Assembly (NCBI RefSeq): GCF_021134715.1
Contig: NC_060020.1
Coordinates: 3,348,001 to 3,412,000, forward strand
Direction of reading: 5' to 3'
Origin: Daphnia pulex
Taxonomy: Eukaryota > Arthropoda > Branchiopoda > Diplostraca > Daphniidae
DNA: 64,000 bases
Shown here: positions 42,610-55,682 of the stretch, in pieces
Position numbering within the stretch: position 1 is the stretch's first letter
Layout of the letters: each line of letters opens with the position of its first letter
Position numbers and translations under genes: made by a program
The notes under the pieces: model-generated
Database searches by the model: none
The model's input: only the letters and a program-made list of their open reading frames with translations
What the model was told of the DNA's origin: nothing

Positions 42610-45137
42610 CTGTGAACTGGCATTTATAGCAGCGACCTTAAATTGGGAATTCTATTTCGTAGATTTATAAGGTAAACATGTTGTTGTCATTACTTAGAGA
42701 CATGCCCTTCACAAGACAATTGCAAACATGTAGATCTTGTTTGTTAAATGTTTTACTAATTTATATACATGTGCAGTATATACATGAATTGAATATAGAT
42801 CGATCGACTGAAGAATGTGATATGCAGAATGCGATCTTTATTCTAACTTTTAACATTCTAGCGTAGTTCAAGACAATGAACATGCTCAGCTACCGGTAAT
42901 AAACCCAGAGTGGGAGTGTTTCGACATAGGTTACATTTAACTAAACCCTTCGACTTTCCCCGATTCCACCCGCCCACAAATTCGTACGAGGGACCAGTGG
43001 GAATATACCCACGCCCATTTTCGGATGGCTATTTCTTTTGTGTTGTTTTTTTTTTCACATCGCATACATACTTTTTGAGGCACAATTCATATCAGAGCGC
43101 GTAATATCGATCCAACAATTAAAAAAAAAAAAACTAAAAGCGCCAACGTATACAAACGGCACCAGTTGTTCCCACAACTAAATAATTTTTTTGTTGCTCT
43201 TGACCAGTCCAGTTGCCCTATTGGCTATTGCACATTTCAAATGGCACCACATTGTTCAAATCCTAAAGTTCAACTCTATTAGAAGTGCATATGATAAGAA
43301 CTTTTGACTTTGTAAACACTTACGTAATTCTTCAACATTATTCTTCCCTTTCACAGAATAATTACAATTTTTAACCAATCAAGGTAAGAGTTATTATAAT
43401 TCTGACCTGGAATTCTAAAAAAAGATAAAAATTTAAGTAGTTGAAAAAAAACATGTACTCATTGTTATTAGTTTGCTTGCTTGTGGGCTGTGGCTCACTG
43501 AGAAATTTGAGGTTACATGCTGATTGGATAAAGCTACACGCACCACGGCAAACATGATTCTGAATGATGGAATTCCTCAGAACCTTCTGGTTGTGTTTTG
43601 TTAAATGTTACTGGCCTATGCTGTAAAAAAAAACACCAACATATAGTTACAGCTACTGTGAAAGTGTGAAACCAGAACCATCTTACTGCAACACAATATC
43701 TTAAAATGAATCTGCTGGTGCTCATTTATCCTAACTACAGAATCATTTCAAAGGTAAGTAACACTAAATCCAACTATTTATCTTTATAAACAGGGCTCAT
43801 AGCGCTAGCCATCAATTACATTTATAGCATTTTGCAACGTGCATTGTTATTATTATTCTCGTTTTGAATCCAAGTTCTAACTTCTAACGCACGTCATTGT
43901 TTTGTAGTCTGCAAAACTTGCACAATGCCAGATGTATTTGGTGCACAATAAATTAAACTGATTTAAATTTTATTTTGAAATCTAAATCTTTAAATAATTT
44001 ATCGACGTTGCTTGCTTAAGTTAAACCTTCGATAATAATAAGTCATTTCTTACATGTTGTTAATTGAAATGACTCCGGCAACGTGCTAACGTCTTGCTGA
44101 TTAATTTATCTTGCTACTAAAAAAGGCCTGCTCTCTCCATTTTATTTTCATATAAAAATCTCCTCGGCCGGTGGTAACTTGTGGCGACGAAAATTTAATC
44201 CTTTATTGATTTGATGTTAATAATATAATGCATAACTGTGGCTCACTTCGTAACGACATGGAGTAAAGCTAACGTCTTGCTCAATTTAAAGTTAGAACAG
44301 ACTCGTTATCCCAATTAGGGCGATTGCGCGGTTCAAAGAATTGCTGTACAAATGAATTGACTTGTCTGTGGATTCTGAAGCATTAAAAACTTTGACTTTT
44401 CAAAAGAACTTTCAGCCCCTCACCAGCGGAGACTCAGCAGGACCACCCATTTAGTCGTTATTTCCCATATTTAGATTACGACCCCTGCCCGCTCGAGTTT
44501 CTCAGTAGATATAGTTGTTGGCTAAGCAGTAAAAAAATAGAGAAAAAAAAATTATTAAATGTTAGTACGATTCTTTTATTATTACTTTTATGTTTTATTG
44601 TATCGCTTTGCTTTAAAACTACGTCAAAAGCAAGGGCGGTTTAGGTCCGTCCCCACTGCCGCTCTTGCGATTTATTTTTTGAACAACAAAAGAAAATTAG
44701 GAATAATTCTTTAATTGAATGAACGATTCACAAAGTTAAATTTGATTGAAATTGCGCCTTTTGCTCGCTACTGTTCGAATGGACTATTTCTTGCTATTTA
44801 CAATTGCGTAATTGTATATTACAAAAAATGGTAGCAAATTTGGCAGACTTTAAATCAAACTTGAAAAATTCAAACAAGACAATTTTGAAATCAATATTAA
44901 AAAGTTTAAGTTCGTAATTGCATCAGACGACAAAATTTGAAACATTAGAAAGACCGACTGAAGCAAAATGTTAAATGTAATTACTGTTATTATTATAAAT
45001 TAAGGAATTATTTAAATCGCCCCTCGCTAATAGGTTCTTTTCAAAAACTGTAATAACCTCAATTTATATGACTCAATGATTTTAGGGCTGGTGCTTCGTG
45101 ACCAGCTGGAGCAACGTATACATATGACGTGTGTTTA

Positions 45138-45145
45138 TATATAAG
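45138..45145 (+). promoter_or_regulatory. candidate core promoter (TATATAAG)
   Basis: TATATAAG is followed by a less AT-rich stretch of about 100 bases that ends at an AAG|GTAGG donor near 45247. It could be a first non-coding exon, either for BTAF1 or for an unknown transcript. Confidence 0.3.
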
Positions 45146-45710
45146 CAACCCTTGAGTGTTCAAGAACCGACTGCCGAGATCAGACAGGACTTAGAAACCT
45201 GCAAGAAACGAATCGTGTTGCAATAAACCGCGACATAAAATATAGAAGGTAGGACCTCCAATAAACTTACCGAACAACCCCACACATGTAATGTTTTATT
45301 GCAATCGTCTTCATAGTAAATATCTTGTTTTATATACAATATCCAGCTCCCGCACTGTATGATTAATCGCCTTTAAAATAGCTTAATAGTTTATATCTCA
45401 TATTCGTTGTGTACACCTTGTTAATTCATGTGTGATTCTGATTAGTGTTATTAAAGACGTTATAATCCAGCGGAGACGGAGATTCTATGAGGAATAGTCA
45501 TAAGGAGCTTAGTCAATACATCATTCTTTTATTGATGCTAGCTAATATCGTAAATTAAACGATTCAACAAAAGTAATTATTAGAAACAACCACCATTAAA
45601 CACTTGACTCCTATTAGGTTTCTCATTTACGACACGTGAAACCTGAGAGAAACAGCGATTTTTTTAGCTAGTATTTTTAAGTAGTAATACGCCAGAACAT
45701 GTACGCCGGG

Positions 45711-45741
45711 CGTAGTCTCTTATGCCGCATAAGAGACTACG
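45711..45741. repeat. perfect 14-bp inverted repeat with 3-base loop
   Basis: The arms CGTAGTCTCTTATG (45711-45724) and CATAAGAGACTACG (45728-45741) are exact reverse complements around CCG. Confidence 0.95.
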
Positions 45742-46252
45742 TGCCAATTGAGCAATTTTGGCGACAGACTATAAAGATCCCGGTAGATGTCGTTGTTTAA
45801 GGCTCAAAATGGAAATTTAATGGAAAATGGGGAACGTGTTACTGGCCTTAATTATTATTTAGCTGCAGTTGGAATTGCTAGTCTCCCTTCCCGTCCTAGT
45901 CGTACCCGCTTAGTATAAATTGAAACTCGGAGATGGGCGCACACATAAAACAAGGGCAGAGACGCCATATTAATAGATCGAAAAAGATCTATGTTTATCG
46001 TATTTATTGCTTGGGATTGTTTTTAGCTTTCGATCCAGGCTGAAGGGGAATTTTGTCTTCCCCATAAATTGCAAATTTAGAAAATCTGATACTGACAACT
46101 CCGTATAATTATAACGAGATCAGACTTGTGCATTGGATGGAAGTCTCATTACATCAAACATCTGCTTCACTTTTTAATCGTTTCTCGTTATAGGGTCATG
46201 TCATTATGTGACTGTTAATCATTCCAAAGAAGCTACTAAGATCTGATGCAAA

Positions 46253-49200
46253 ATGGAAACAAGGTAAAACAAATATAACTGTAGCATGGTGGTATGTTAT
46301 TATTGTTTGTTTCTGTGAAATTAGATTGGACAGGCTTTTCCTACTGCTAGATACAGGATCATCTTCTGTCACTAGAAAAGCTGCTGCCCAACAATTGGGT
46401 GAAGTTCAACGTTTACATCCCCATGAGCTACCTCTGTTACTCAAGAAAATATTTGTACATCTGAAGAGTCCTTCTTGGGATACTCGAATTGCTGCCTCTC
46501 AAGCCATTAATGCTGTGATTTCTCATGTTCCCCAATGGGACCCTCTTCCACTCATTGTCAAAAGTGAGAATGACACCAACTTGCCAAGTGGAAAACTTAG
46601 CCAGCTGAAATTTAACACATTTAGTATTGGCACAGTTTTAGCAAACCGTCATTTTTTAACAGCATCAGAGGGCAAAGAATTTGATGATGATGACTTTTCA
46701 TCAGCTGATCCCAAAGAAAGGTTAGCTCGTCAGCGTAAAGCACTAAATGACAGCCTTGGTCTTGAGCTGGCAGCCAAATTAGGCATTGATACTGGAGAAA
46801 TTGTCTCTGCTGAAGATTTAACTGGACAACAAGAACCAACTGTAAATGTTTCAGACATCTCACCTGCCACACCAATAGATGACGAAGCTGAAAGATTGAA
46901 TAAGCAACTCAGTTCTAGAGAAGCAAACAGAGCAAAACGAAAAGCCCGACAGGGAGGAAAACAAAAGTCAATCGACGGGAGCCCATCTGACGGAGCCTCT
47001 AGTAGTAAAAAAATTAAGAAAGAAAGGGAGGAAGAAATTATAGTGGACAGCGTGCCCGATCCTGCTGGAACATGGCCGGATACTGCTCAAAACTGGCCTT
47101 TTGAAAGCTTCTGTGATCTTCTAGTGACTAAGCTTCTTAGTCCTAGTTGGGAGGTAAATAATGTTTATATAACATCAAAGAACTTAAATCCATTTTTTTT
47201 TAAATTTTAAATCAGGTTCGGCATGGAGGGGGTACAGCTTTGCGTGAAGTAATTCAACTACATGGTCGTGGCGCAGGACGAACTGTTCATCAGACGATGT
47301 CCGAAATGAAAGTAGCTCATGGCAATTGGCTTGAAGATACAGCTCTGCGTCTCTTGTGCGTCTTGGCATTAGATCGTTTTGGCGACTTCATATCGGACCA
47401 AGTTATTGCGCCTGTTCGGGAAACAACAGCACAGGCACTTGGTTCGTTAGCCAAGTTGATGGAACCTCAGCAGGTTGAATCGGTCGTTGCTGTTCTACTT
47501 CAGTTACTTCAGCAAACTGAATGGGAGACAAGGCATGGCGGCCTTTTGGGTTTGAAATATTTGATGGCGGCTCGGCAGGACCTATCTCAACAGCTCTTAC
47601 CGTTGGTGTATCCCAGCCTCTTTCGAGGACTCGAAGATGAAGTCGACGATGTCAGCGCTGTGGCTGCAGCAGCCTTAGTACCTCTGGCTGACCCTCTAGT
47701 CAATCTTTTGCACCTGAATGAGATAGGCAATTTGCTCAAAACGCTGTGGGACTCTCTACTTGAACTTGATGAGTTGACAGCATCGACAAGCTGCATTCTC
47801 ACTCTTCTGTCATCGTTAATGGCCCGCTCGGAAACAGTCCCATGTTTGCAGCATCTCCCTTTAGTTGATTTAGTTCCAAGATTATGGCCATTTCTTTCTC
47901 ACTCCTCTTCCAAAGTATGTATGGTGTATAAAATTTTAATTGGTGTACTTTTAATTTAAATGTTTTTTCTCGATTCTGTAGGTCCGACGTTCCACTTTAA
48001 AGACACTAGAGACATTACTGATTCCAACCCATACTGCTGAATGGATGGATGGGTTAGCTTCTGATCTCCTCCGCCATATTTTCCAGCGTGCGATGCTTGA
48101 ACACCAGCAAGAAACCATCAACCACATTGAAGAGCTATGGGGTCTGCTCATAAGACGACTTCCGCTTCAGGTGTTGCTTCCCGCTGCTTGCCCTTGCGTG
48201 GCCCCTTGGCTTTGCACAATGATGCAGCCTTCACGCCTACCTTTCGACCCATCGATTCTAATATTTCCACCCGTTCGTAAAGAACCAATTGAAAGTCGCC
48301 GTCGGAGCACCAGCGGACCTCTTGGAGAAGTAGCTCCAGTCGAAACAAAATACTTCATCGCAGGAACAGACCATGTTTATGAGAATCCACTTCAACGTGA
48401 AAAGGCAGTAATCCGAGCGCGTTGTTTGGCTGCTTCTATGTTGGGCTTTCTCTCAAAATACCTCGTCCAGGTGATGCCTGGATTGACTTATTCAGCTGAC
48501 ATGGAGTCGCCAGTTGAATGCTACGCAAAACTATTATTGGTTCATTTGAACAGCCGTTCGGCCATCCAGCGTACAGCGGTTGCAATGGTTATGGCTGATT
48601 GGGGTGAAAGGTGCACGGAAATTTCTCCGCCAAGTGTTTTGATAGAACGTCTTCACGTAACCTTGACTGAAACCGTGTATTACGATGAGATTGGCGTCGC
48701 TTATGCTCGACTGCTGCACGACACCAAAGACTTCATCGCAACGCTTCGGGTAATAGTTGTATTAACGAAATCATCAATTTTTAATTAAGTCTAATATTAT
48801 CTTTTTCTGTTGTAGCATTATAAAGTGGACATAGAATCTGTATTCCCCTCTGCCAACGCTAATTTCTTACCGATAGAACAAATCCAATCACTAGCTGGCC
48901 CAATCGCAACTCAACTCTTAACTAGTTCCAAACTTAAGAGTAAAATAACTGAAATGCTGGAAGACAGAAGAAAATCGTTGGCGAGTGGAAGCCTTCAGGT
49001 TAGATCCTCTTAAATGGATGAATTCCTCAATGTTTAATAACAACAAAATGTTGTTTTCAGGTGTCGATCGATCAAAGTAGTCTAAACAACACTACTCAAT
49101 CGGCATTAGCGCGAGCCGTGGTCGGCTTCCGAGTTCTACCTGTTAACACAGTAAATCCCGTCGTTAAGCCTTTGATGGATTCAATCAAAATGGAGGAAAA

Positions 49201-52200
49201 TGAACAGCTACAGAAATCTTCCGCGCAAACACTGGCACGCTTATTAGAACTCTGCCAGGCACGAACCCCCAGTCCCAATGTCAAAATTTTGAAGAACATT
49301 TGCATTTTCCTTTGTGCTGATACCGAACTGACGCCAAAAGTAAGTCCAGATGATTTGGACGGAATCTTAATGTTGATGCAACAACAGCGATTAGCTGAGA
49401 AAACTGCCGGAGGAAAACGAACCCAAGTGGATAGTGACCCAGCTGGCACCCGTGCCATAGAAATCCAACGACGAGGAGCTACACACGCATTAAAGTCTTT
49501 GGCTTCCTACTTCGGTCCAGATATGACAAAGAAAGTGCCATATCTTTGGGACTCCATAATGAGCATTCAAACTATTGAAAGTCATTCTGAAAACGATGCT
49601 GTCGGGTATTTGTTGATTTTTTTTAGCATAGCATAATCTCGATCTAATATTTCTCTTGTATTTCTTTTTTAGAATCTCGAAAGCGGAAGATTTAATCCAG
49701 TGCTTGCAGATCCTAGAAGTCATAGCGTCTTCCCTTCATTCTTCCCTACATGCTCAAATTTTGGAATTGCTGCCAACATTTTGTGATCTTTTAGAACATC
49801 AGTTAAGGGCAGTGAGACATATGGCAAGTCGAGGACTAGCTGCACTTGGAGCCGTTGATGGCGACCGTGTTCTCACAGTTGTGGTTGAGAAAGTTATACC
49901 TATGCTTGGAGCGATTGATCGTGAACGAATGCGGGAGGGAGCAATCGAAGCCGTGGCCTGTTTGGTTGAACAAATGGGCATGAACATAATTCCTTTCATC
50001 GTCCTCTTGGTCATTCCTGTCCTCGGTCGAATGAGCGATACTAACCAGTCCGTCAGATTGGTGGCAACTCAATCATTTGCGACTTTGATTAGACTCATGC
50101 CTCTTGAAGGAGGCGTTCCCGATCCACCAGCTCTCAGTCCAGAGTTGGCAGAAAAGAAAGTACAACAACGTCGCTTTCTCGAACAATTATTTGACCCCAA
50201 AAAACTGGAGAACTATAAGGTACAGTTACTCAATATGATTTCTTCGGGTTGGTTGATTTTTAATAAAAAAACATTGCAAATTAGATTCCCATCACCATAA
50301 ATGCAGAGCTGCGCTCCTACCAACAGGATGGTGTAAATTGGTTAGCTTTCCTAAACAAATATGGGTTACATGGCATTCTTTGCGACGACATGGGACTCGG
50401 CAAGACTCTCCAAACGATCTGCATCATTGCTTCTGATCACCATCAACGGAAGGCTGACTTTGAACTCACTCAAAACCCATCATCGGCGAGTTTACCTTCA
50501 ATTGTAATTTGCCCTCCTACTCTAACGGGCCATTGGATGGACGAGGTGGAGAAATTTGTTTCAGCTGACATTTTGAATCCGCTGCACTACACTGGGCCCC
50601 CATCTGAAAGAATGCGTCTCCGCAGTAGAGCAGTTCATCATAATCTCATCATCGCTTCTTATGACATTGTCCGAAACGACTTGGACTTTTTCAGTTCTGT
50701 ACGTTGGAATTTCTGCGTTTTAGATGAAGGGCACGTCATAAAGAACGGGAAAACCAAATTGTCAAAGGCCATCAAACAATTGATTGCGAATCATCGATTG
50801 ATACTATCGGGTACACCAATCCAGAACAATGTTCTCGAACTTTGGTCTCTCTTTGACTTCTTGATTCCTGGTTTCCTTGGAAGTGAAAAACAGTTTCAGG
50901 TTTGTTTAATATATTATTTGCGCTATAGAACTATTTAAAAATTTTATATTTTTTGGGAAAATTAGGCTCGTTATAGTAAACCGATCTTGGCTAGTCGCGA
51001 TGCTAAAGCGTCTTCGAAAGAACAAGAGAATGGAGTGCTAGCCATGGAATCACTCCATCGCCAGACACTGCCGTTCCTTCTCAGACGAATGAAAGAAGAC
51101 GTACTCAAGGATCTCCCTCCCAAAATTACTCAAGATTACTACTGCGATTTAAGTCCATTGCAAGTAAAACTATATGAAGATTTCTCAAAGAAACATGCAG
51201 AACTCAATCAGACAAGCCAGGCTTCAGCTTCCTCTCCTGCACACGCGCATATTTTCCAGGTCTGGTTCTACTCATCTTAAGTCCTTTGTAATTTTTTCAT
51301 TTTTTATTTAATTATTTTAATAATTCTCAGGCGCTGCAATACCTTCGCAAAGTTTGCAACCATCCCAAGCTTGTTCTAACACCCCAACACCCACAGTTTG
51401 AAGTTTTCCAGCAGCATCTTAAGGATCAAAAAAGCAATCTCTCTGATTTGCAACACGCTAGCAAACTATTGGCTTTGAAACAACTGTTGCTTGACTGTGG
51501 CATTGGTTTGGATACTGCAAACGGATCTATCGATTCTTCCGACACGGGTGGCAGTGTGGTTTCCATTCACAGAGCGCTGATTTTCTGTCAACTCCGGTCG
51601 ATGATTGACATAATTGAGAACGACTTACTCAAAACTCACATGAAAACTGTGTCTTACCTTCGTCTAGACGGAAGCATTGCTGCCGGTAAAATTAATAAGG
51701 TTTTACATTTTTCTCTGCAGGTTTTTTAATTTAGAGAATGTTCGCTATTTTAGGTTCCCGACAAGGAGTAGTCAAACGTTTCAACGAAGATCCTTCCATC
51801 GATGTACTTCTACTGACTACTCAAGTCGGTGGATTAGGTCTTAATCTCACAGGAGCCGACACAGTAATTTTTGTCGAACACGACTGGAATCCTATGAAGG
51901 ATCTCCAAGCCATGGATCGTGCGCACAGAATCGGTCAAAAGAAAGTGGTCAACGTCTACCGTCTCATCACCAGAGGAACTCTTGAAGAAAAAATCATGGG
52001 GTAAGCGAACACTGCTTTATTTTTCTGATTATTGGAGTAACATACTCTTTTGTATGTTTTCTATAGATTGCAGAAGTTCAAATTACAGACCGCCAATACC
52101 ATCATCAGCACGGAAAATGCGAGTCTTCAGTCAATGGGAACAGAACAGGTAATGAAGCGACGCCCGATTTTGTTTGATATATTGCCTCTAAATCCGTTTT

Positions 52201-52417
52201 TACGCCTTTTTAGTTACTTGATATTTTCACACTGGATGATGGCAAATCGTCCAAGAGTAATAAACGGTCTTCGACTAATGAGCCTGAAAATGCCTCCGGT
52301 CTTCCGGCTGGCTTCCGTGTGGCATTGGAATCTTTACCCGAGTTGTGGAGCGAAGAAAATTACGAAAACGAGTACAACCTCGATTCTTTTATTTCCACCT
52401 TGAATCAAATTAAGTAA
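46253..52417 (+). CDS. BTAF1: BTAF1/Mot1, TBP-associated Swi2/Snf2 ATPase
   Basis: Thirteen exons: 46253-46263 (11 bases), 46325-47153, 47216-47914, 47982-48749, 48816-48998, 49061-49605, 49673-50219, 50285-50899, 50966-51259, 51331-51685, 51754-52000, 52067-52148 and 52214-52417. They total 5379 bases (1792 residues; human 1849). The start [15 protein letters not shown] and [20 protein letters not shown] are diagnostic. About 1190 residues of HEAT repeats grip TBP. The ATPase follows, with motif I DMGLGKT at about 1229-1235, the DEGH box at 1341-1344, SGTPIQNN, and motif [11 protein letters not shown]. The C-terminal LLDIFTLDD is also conserved. The protein removes TBP from DNA using ATP and so redistributes it between promoters. 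Confidence 0.96.
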
Positions 52418-53506
52418 GCATTCGTTTCATATGTTTGTCTACTTGATGGTATGTATGTTACAGTGCGCTCCACCTTTTTTCTATTCTTCACTCAGCCGTG
52501 TTGGCAAAATTTAACCTTCCGCATTTTGTCTTGAGCTTGAATTTTCACACACAAGTTTTTCGAACTGTATTTCTTGAATAGCAAATACATTGTCTTTCCC
52601 AGACAAAATATTTGGTTCTTCAGCAGTGGAAATCCATTGACCTAATCTCTATTCATCGTATTTGTAAGTATAAAAAAAAAATAATCTGTCATGAAAGGTA
52701 TTAATCAAATCAAAAGGTATTTTGGTGAACATTTTTACGCTCGACCCAATGCTGTACCACAGAGTTTTCCTCAAGAGCGACGCGCGTGCGAGGTCATTGA
52801 CCGGTAAGTGAATTTCTTTGTTTTTCTCTAGTAAGGCCACCACTAGTACCACCATGCGTTGCATTAAATGATGTAAGACCATATCATTTAACGCAATCAC
52901 TTAATGGATTGTTCTCAATTTTGTTTTCATTTATAAGGCAGCTGAGTCAGACTGCCTGGGCATTTCTAAAGCAGGATTTTATTGGTATTTTGTTTTAGTG
53001 GGGCTTCCAATATGCGCAGTCTCCTTTCTTATTTTAAAACATCCGAGAGATTTCAAAGAAAATTGATTTGCTGGCTTGTTTGCTATATGGCTGCGTCTTA
53101 TGGAGAAGCGATTTGAGTATATCTTTTCTGGTACGACAGAAAAAAAAAAAAATAGTTTGGTCAAAAAGCCATCAGTATTGCAACAACGTAACTATCTCTA
53201 GGCAACGGTAAGTGGTTTTGTTAATGATATATGTTCCCATTTCACGTTGATATATGTTTTCTTCTGTATAAGGGATAACCTATAACGACCTATTGGTGCA
53301 GTGCACACACAGGAAGAAATTATTGCCATTCAGTCGTTATGGTAACCGTTTATGGTGTTCCATGTTTCCATAACCTGGCGCGCAGTTTGATGTACCTTAG
53401 CACTCGATAAATACGAGCCGTCATCCAGTTCATGGTCAGTTTCTGTCCTAGAAGCTTGTCAGCGTTTTACATTTGGAGCTGGGCTTTTTGCAGTATTTTT
53501 TAGACG
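52418..53506. other. region between BTAF1 and the gustatory receptor
   Basis: Contains the BTAF1 3' UTR and the receptor promoter. A short open stretch from an ATG at 52691 to a strong donor at 52803 (CG|GTAAGT) reads as a protein-like peptide (FGEHFYARPN, then PQERRACEVIDR), but I found no partner exon. A hairpin lies at 52859-52895. Confidence 0.45.
52859..52895. repeat. inverted repeat, 14-bp arms with one mismatch
   Basis: TTGCATTAAATGAT (52859-52872) pairs with ATCATTTAACGCAA (52882-52895) with a single A-C mismatch and a 9-base loop. Confidence 0.85.
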
Positions 53507-55024
53507 ATGGTTCATTCAAAACCAAATATTCCGGTCTATCAAGATGTAATGTTTCTGTTTAGATTCATCTCATTTACAGGAGCTTCAACCTTCGTCCCTT
53601 ATGGAGAAGGAATGCAAAATCCACGAATATCCACAGTTTTGGTTAGGATTCTTCAGCAAATCACTTGTTTAGCTATCTTCCTGTTGCTACTAGCGATGTC
53701 CGTCTTTGAGTTTATCCAATTTGTTACTGTGATCGTGAAAATGAAAAATATAGGCGAAGTTATTCCAAACATTATATGGATAACATCTTTCCCGCTTGCC
53801 ATGGGAGCCCAAGCTTTTTACATCTTCCAGAGACCAAAACTTCTAAAATTCTTTGAGAACTGGCAAGATATCCACACGATGTATTCCGAAAGCAATGACC
53901 ACGTTACTGAAAGACAAACACGACCACGCATGTATATCATCTACTTGTTAACGTTCGTATTTTCAAAAATTAATTCAAAATCAATCAACATTTTCAGTTT
54001 GACATAAAAAGTAATTTTTTTTTTTTTTTTTTTTTTGCAGAGTGTGTACTTCCGTAGCGATGGTCATGGTACTCATCTTAGACTTTCCCATTCTACCTTT
54101 TTTGCCGTCTACGTACGAACCATTGGCAGCCATCCCCTTGCACACTAACAATTTATATCTCACCTGCGCTGTGTTTGGTGTGTCGCTCTTCTACGCCTGG
54201 AATCTTTCCGCTGCTTCGGATCTTGTGCCGTCAATGATCTATTTTCATCTCGCTCTTGCGTTGAAGAAAACTGGCGAATTTCTTAAAGAACCACAAAATA
54301 TCCTTGATTCTCAAACTATAGAGAACAACTGCAAGAATTTAGAAGTGGATGAAACCAACTTTAACAGTCATCCGTCTGCCGTCAAAGGATCTCAGGATAG
54401 CAATCAAGTGATATGGCAAAAAGGATGGCTCTATTACGAAGCTATTCGTAAATTGATCAATGAAAGTAACTCCCGATTTGGATCAATGCTTCTTCTCAAT
54501 CATGGAGCTATGTTTTTTGTAGCAAGTTCTAACGTCTTTAGTATCTTGCGATGGTACGTAGTAGATATGTATGTTAACAATGTCTTTAAAAAAATATTAT
54601 TTCATTATTTTGTCGTAGGTATCGAGGAATGTCATGGCTTCTGCTGCTTGTCAATGGAATGAATGCTATTGCCACAATTCTCCGCTTCATTACTACGATT
54701 CTGCTTTGTAGTAGGTTGTATGCTGCTGGTGAACATCTTCAATCGAACATTTGTCGGTTTCTTGCTGTAACATGGTTCCGATTGAAACCCGACGAGCGGC
54801 AGTTTTTCACTGCTTTTCTCGTTCGTGTTCAAGACGATGGAATTGTAGCTTCTCCTCTGGGGCTCTATCCCATACGGCCGTCAATTCTTTTGGCTTTGCT
54901 TTCCCTTATGGTTACTTACCTCATTGTACTGCTTCAATCTTCCGAAGTCTCGACGTTTTCTGAGTATGGAAATTTTACCGGGCTTATTACTGGCACACGT
55001 TTCTACAATCCATTAAATGTTTAA
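53507..55024 (+). CDS. gustatory receptor (7TM insect-type chemoreceptor family)
   Basis: Three exons: 53507-53952, 54041-54553 and 54619-55024. They total 1365 bases (454 residues). Seven hydrophobic segments are visible, including QQITCLAIFLLLLAMSV, VAMVMVLILDF, SWLLLLVNGMNAIATI and SILLALLSLMVTYLIVLL. The last one ends in TYLIVLLQS, matching the gustatory-receptor signature T-Y-hhhhh-Q-F with Ser in place of Phe. The N-terminus is short and cytosolic, as in inverted-topology Gr proteins, and the large loop before TM5-6 is polar. The final intron sits just before TM6-TM7, where the family often has a phase-conserved intron. Expressed in chemosensory neurons by family knowledge; the ligand is unknown. 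A T-run of about 20 bases precedes the exon 2 acceptor. Confidence 0.85.
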
Positions 55025-55682
55025 GCTAACTCTGTCAGTGTAAAATCTACGAAGGAAACTGTTTGTTATATTTAGTCCCTGTTTATATTTAGTTAGTTTA
55101 AAACGTTGGTAATTTTTCATTTAGGTGTCTATTGGATTATTCTTCGTAAGCAAGAATGATCTAAAGATATTTTCAGTAAAAGATTATGATCTCTTTTCCC
55201 GTGAGCGGACTGAAGTCTTAGAAGGCATTAACTATGGTTTGTAAAGAAAATTCCCGTAAGTGAATGCTATCAACTTATTATTGATGTTAATCTAAACGTT
55301 TCCCAAGGTTCACGTAAATGTCTTGATCGAGATCATTTTAAAATTTTTGGTATCACTATATTTAATGAAAATATATATTATTCATTTTTAATCAAATTTT
55401 ATGACTTATCCAGCATTTTATGACGCTTCCAACCTTCTTTACAAGTCGAATTACTCCAGTGGATGATTGATATGCTTTGCCCGCAAGAAATCAATAACAG
55501 CACTCCGATAGATGGAACCCATGGATGGAATATAGCTGACATTAGTTAGCAAAAAATGACATAATAGTAGACTTACACGCAACATGGCTTTTCAAAACAT
55601 TTTATTTTATGACGATCAGCACATCAAAAGAGGAAGTCTCAAAATTTCGACCAAAAACTTAGTGGTACTTCAAATGCGGATA
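55025..55682. other. tail-to-tail region of gustatory receptor and RPB5
   Basis: AT-rich. A minus-strand AATAAA at 55601-55606 lies about 77 bases past the RPB5 stop codon. Nothing else is supported here. Confidence 0.6.

Larger units (their letters stand above)
42610..46252. other. 3.6 kb intergenic region between CCP1 and BTAF1
   Basis: AATAAA at 42898-42903 may end the CCP1 transcript. The rest is AT-rich with no supported coding exon. It contains a TATA-like element at 45138-45145, a possible non-coding exon ending at a donor near 45247, and a perfect inverted repeat at 45711-45741. Confidence 0.55.

Noticed and set aside
45711-45741. Helitron 3' terminal hairpin
   Set aside because: No CTRR terminus follows the hairpin at the expected distance on either strand.
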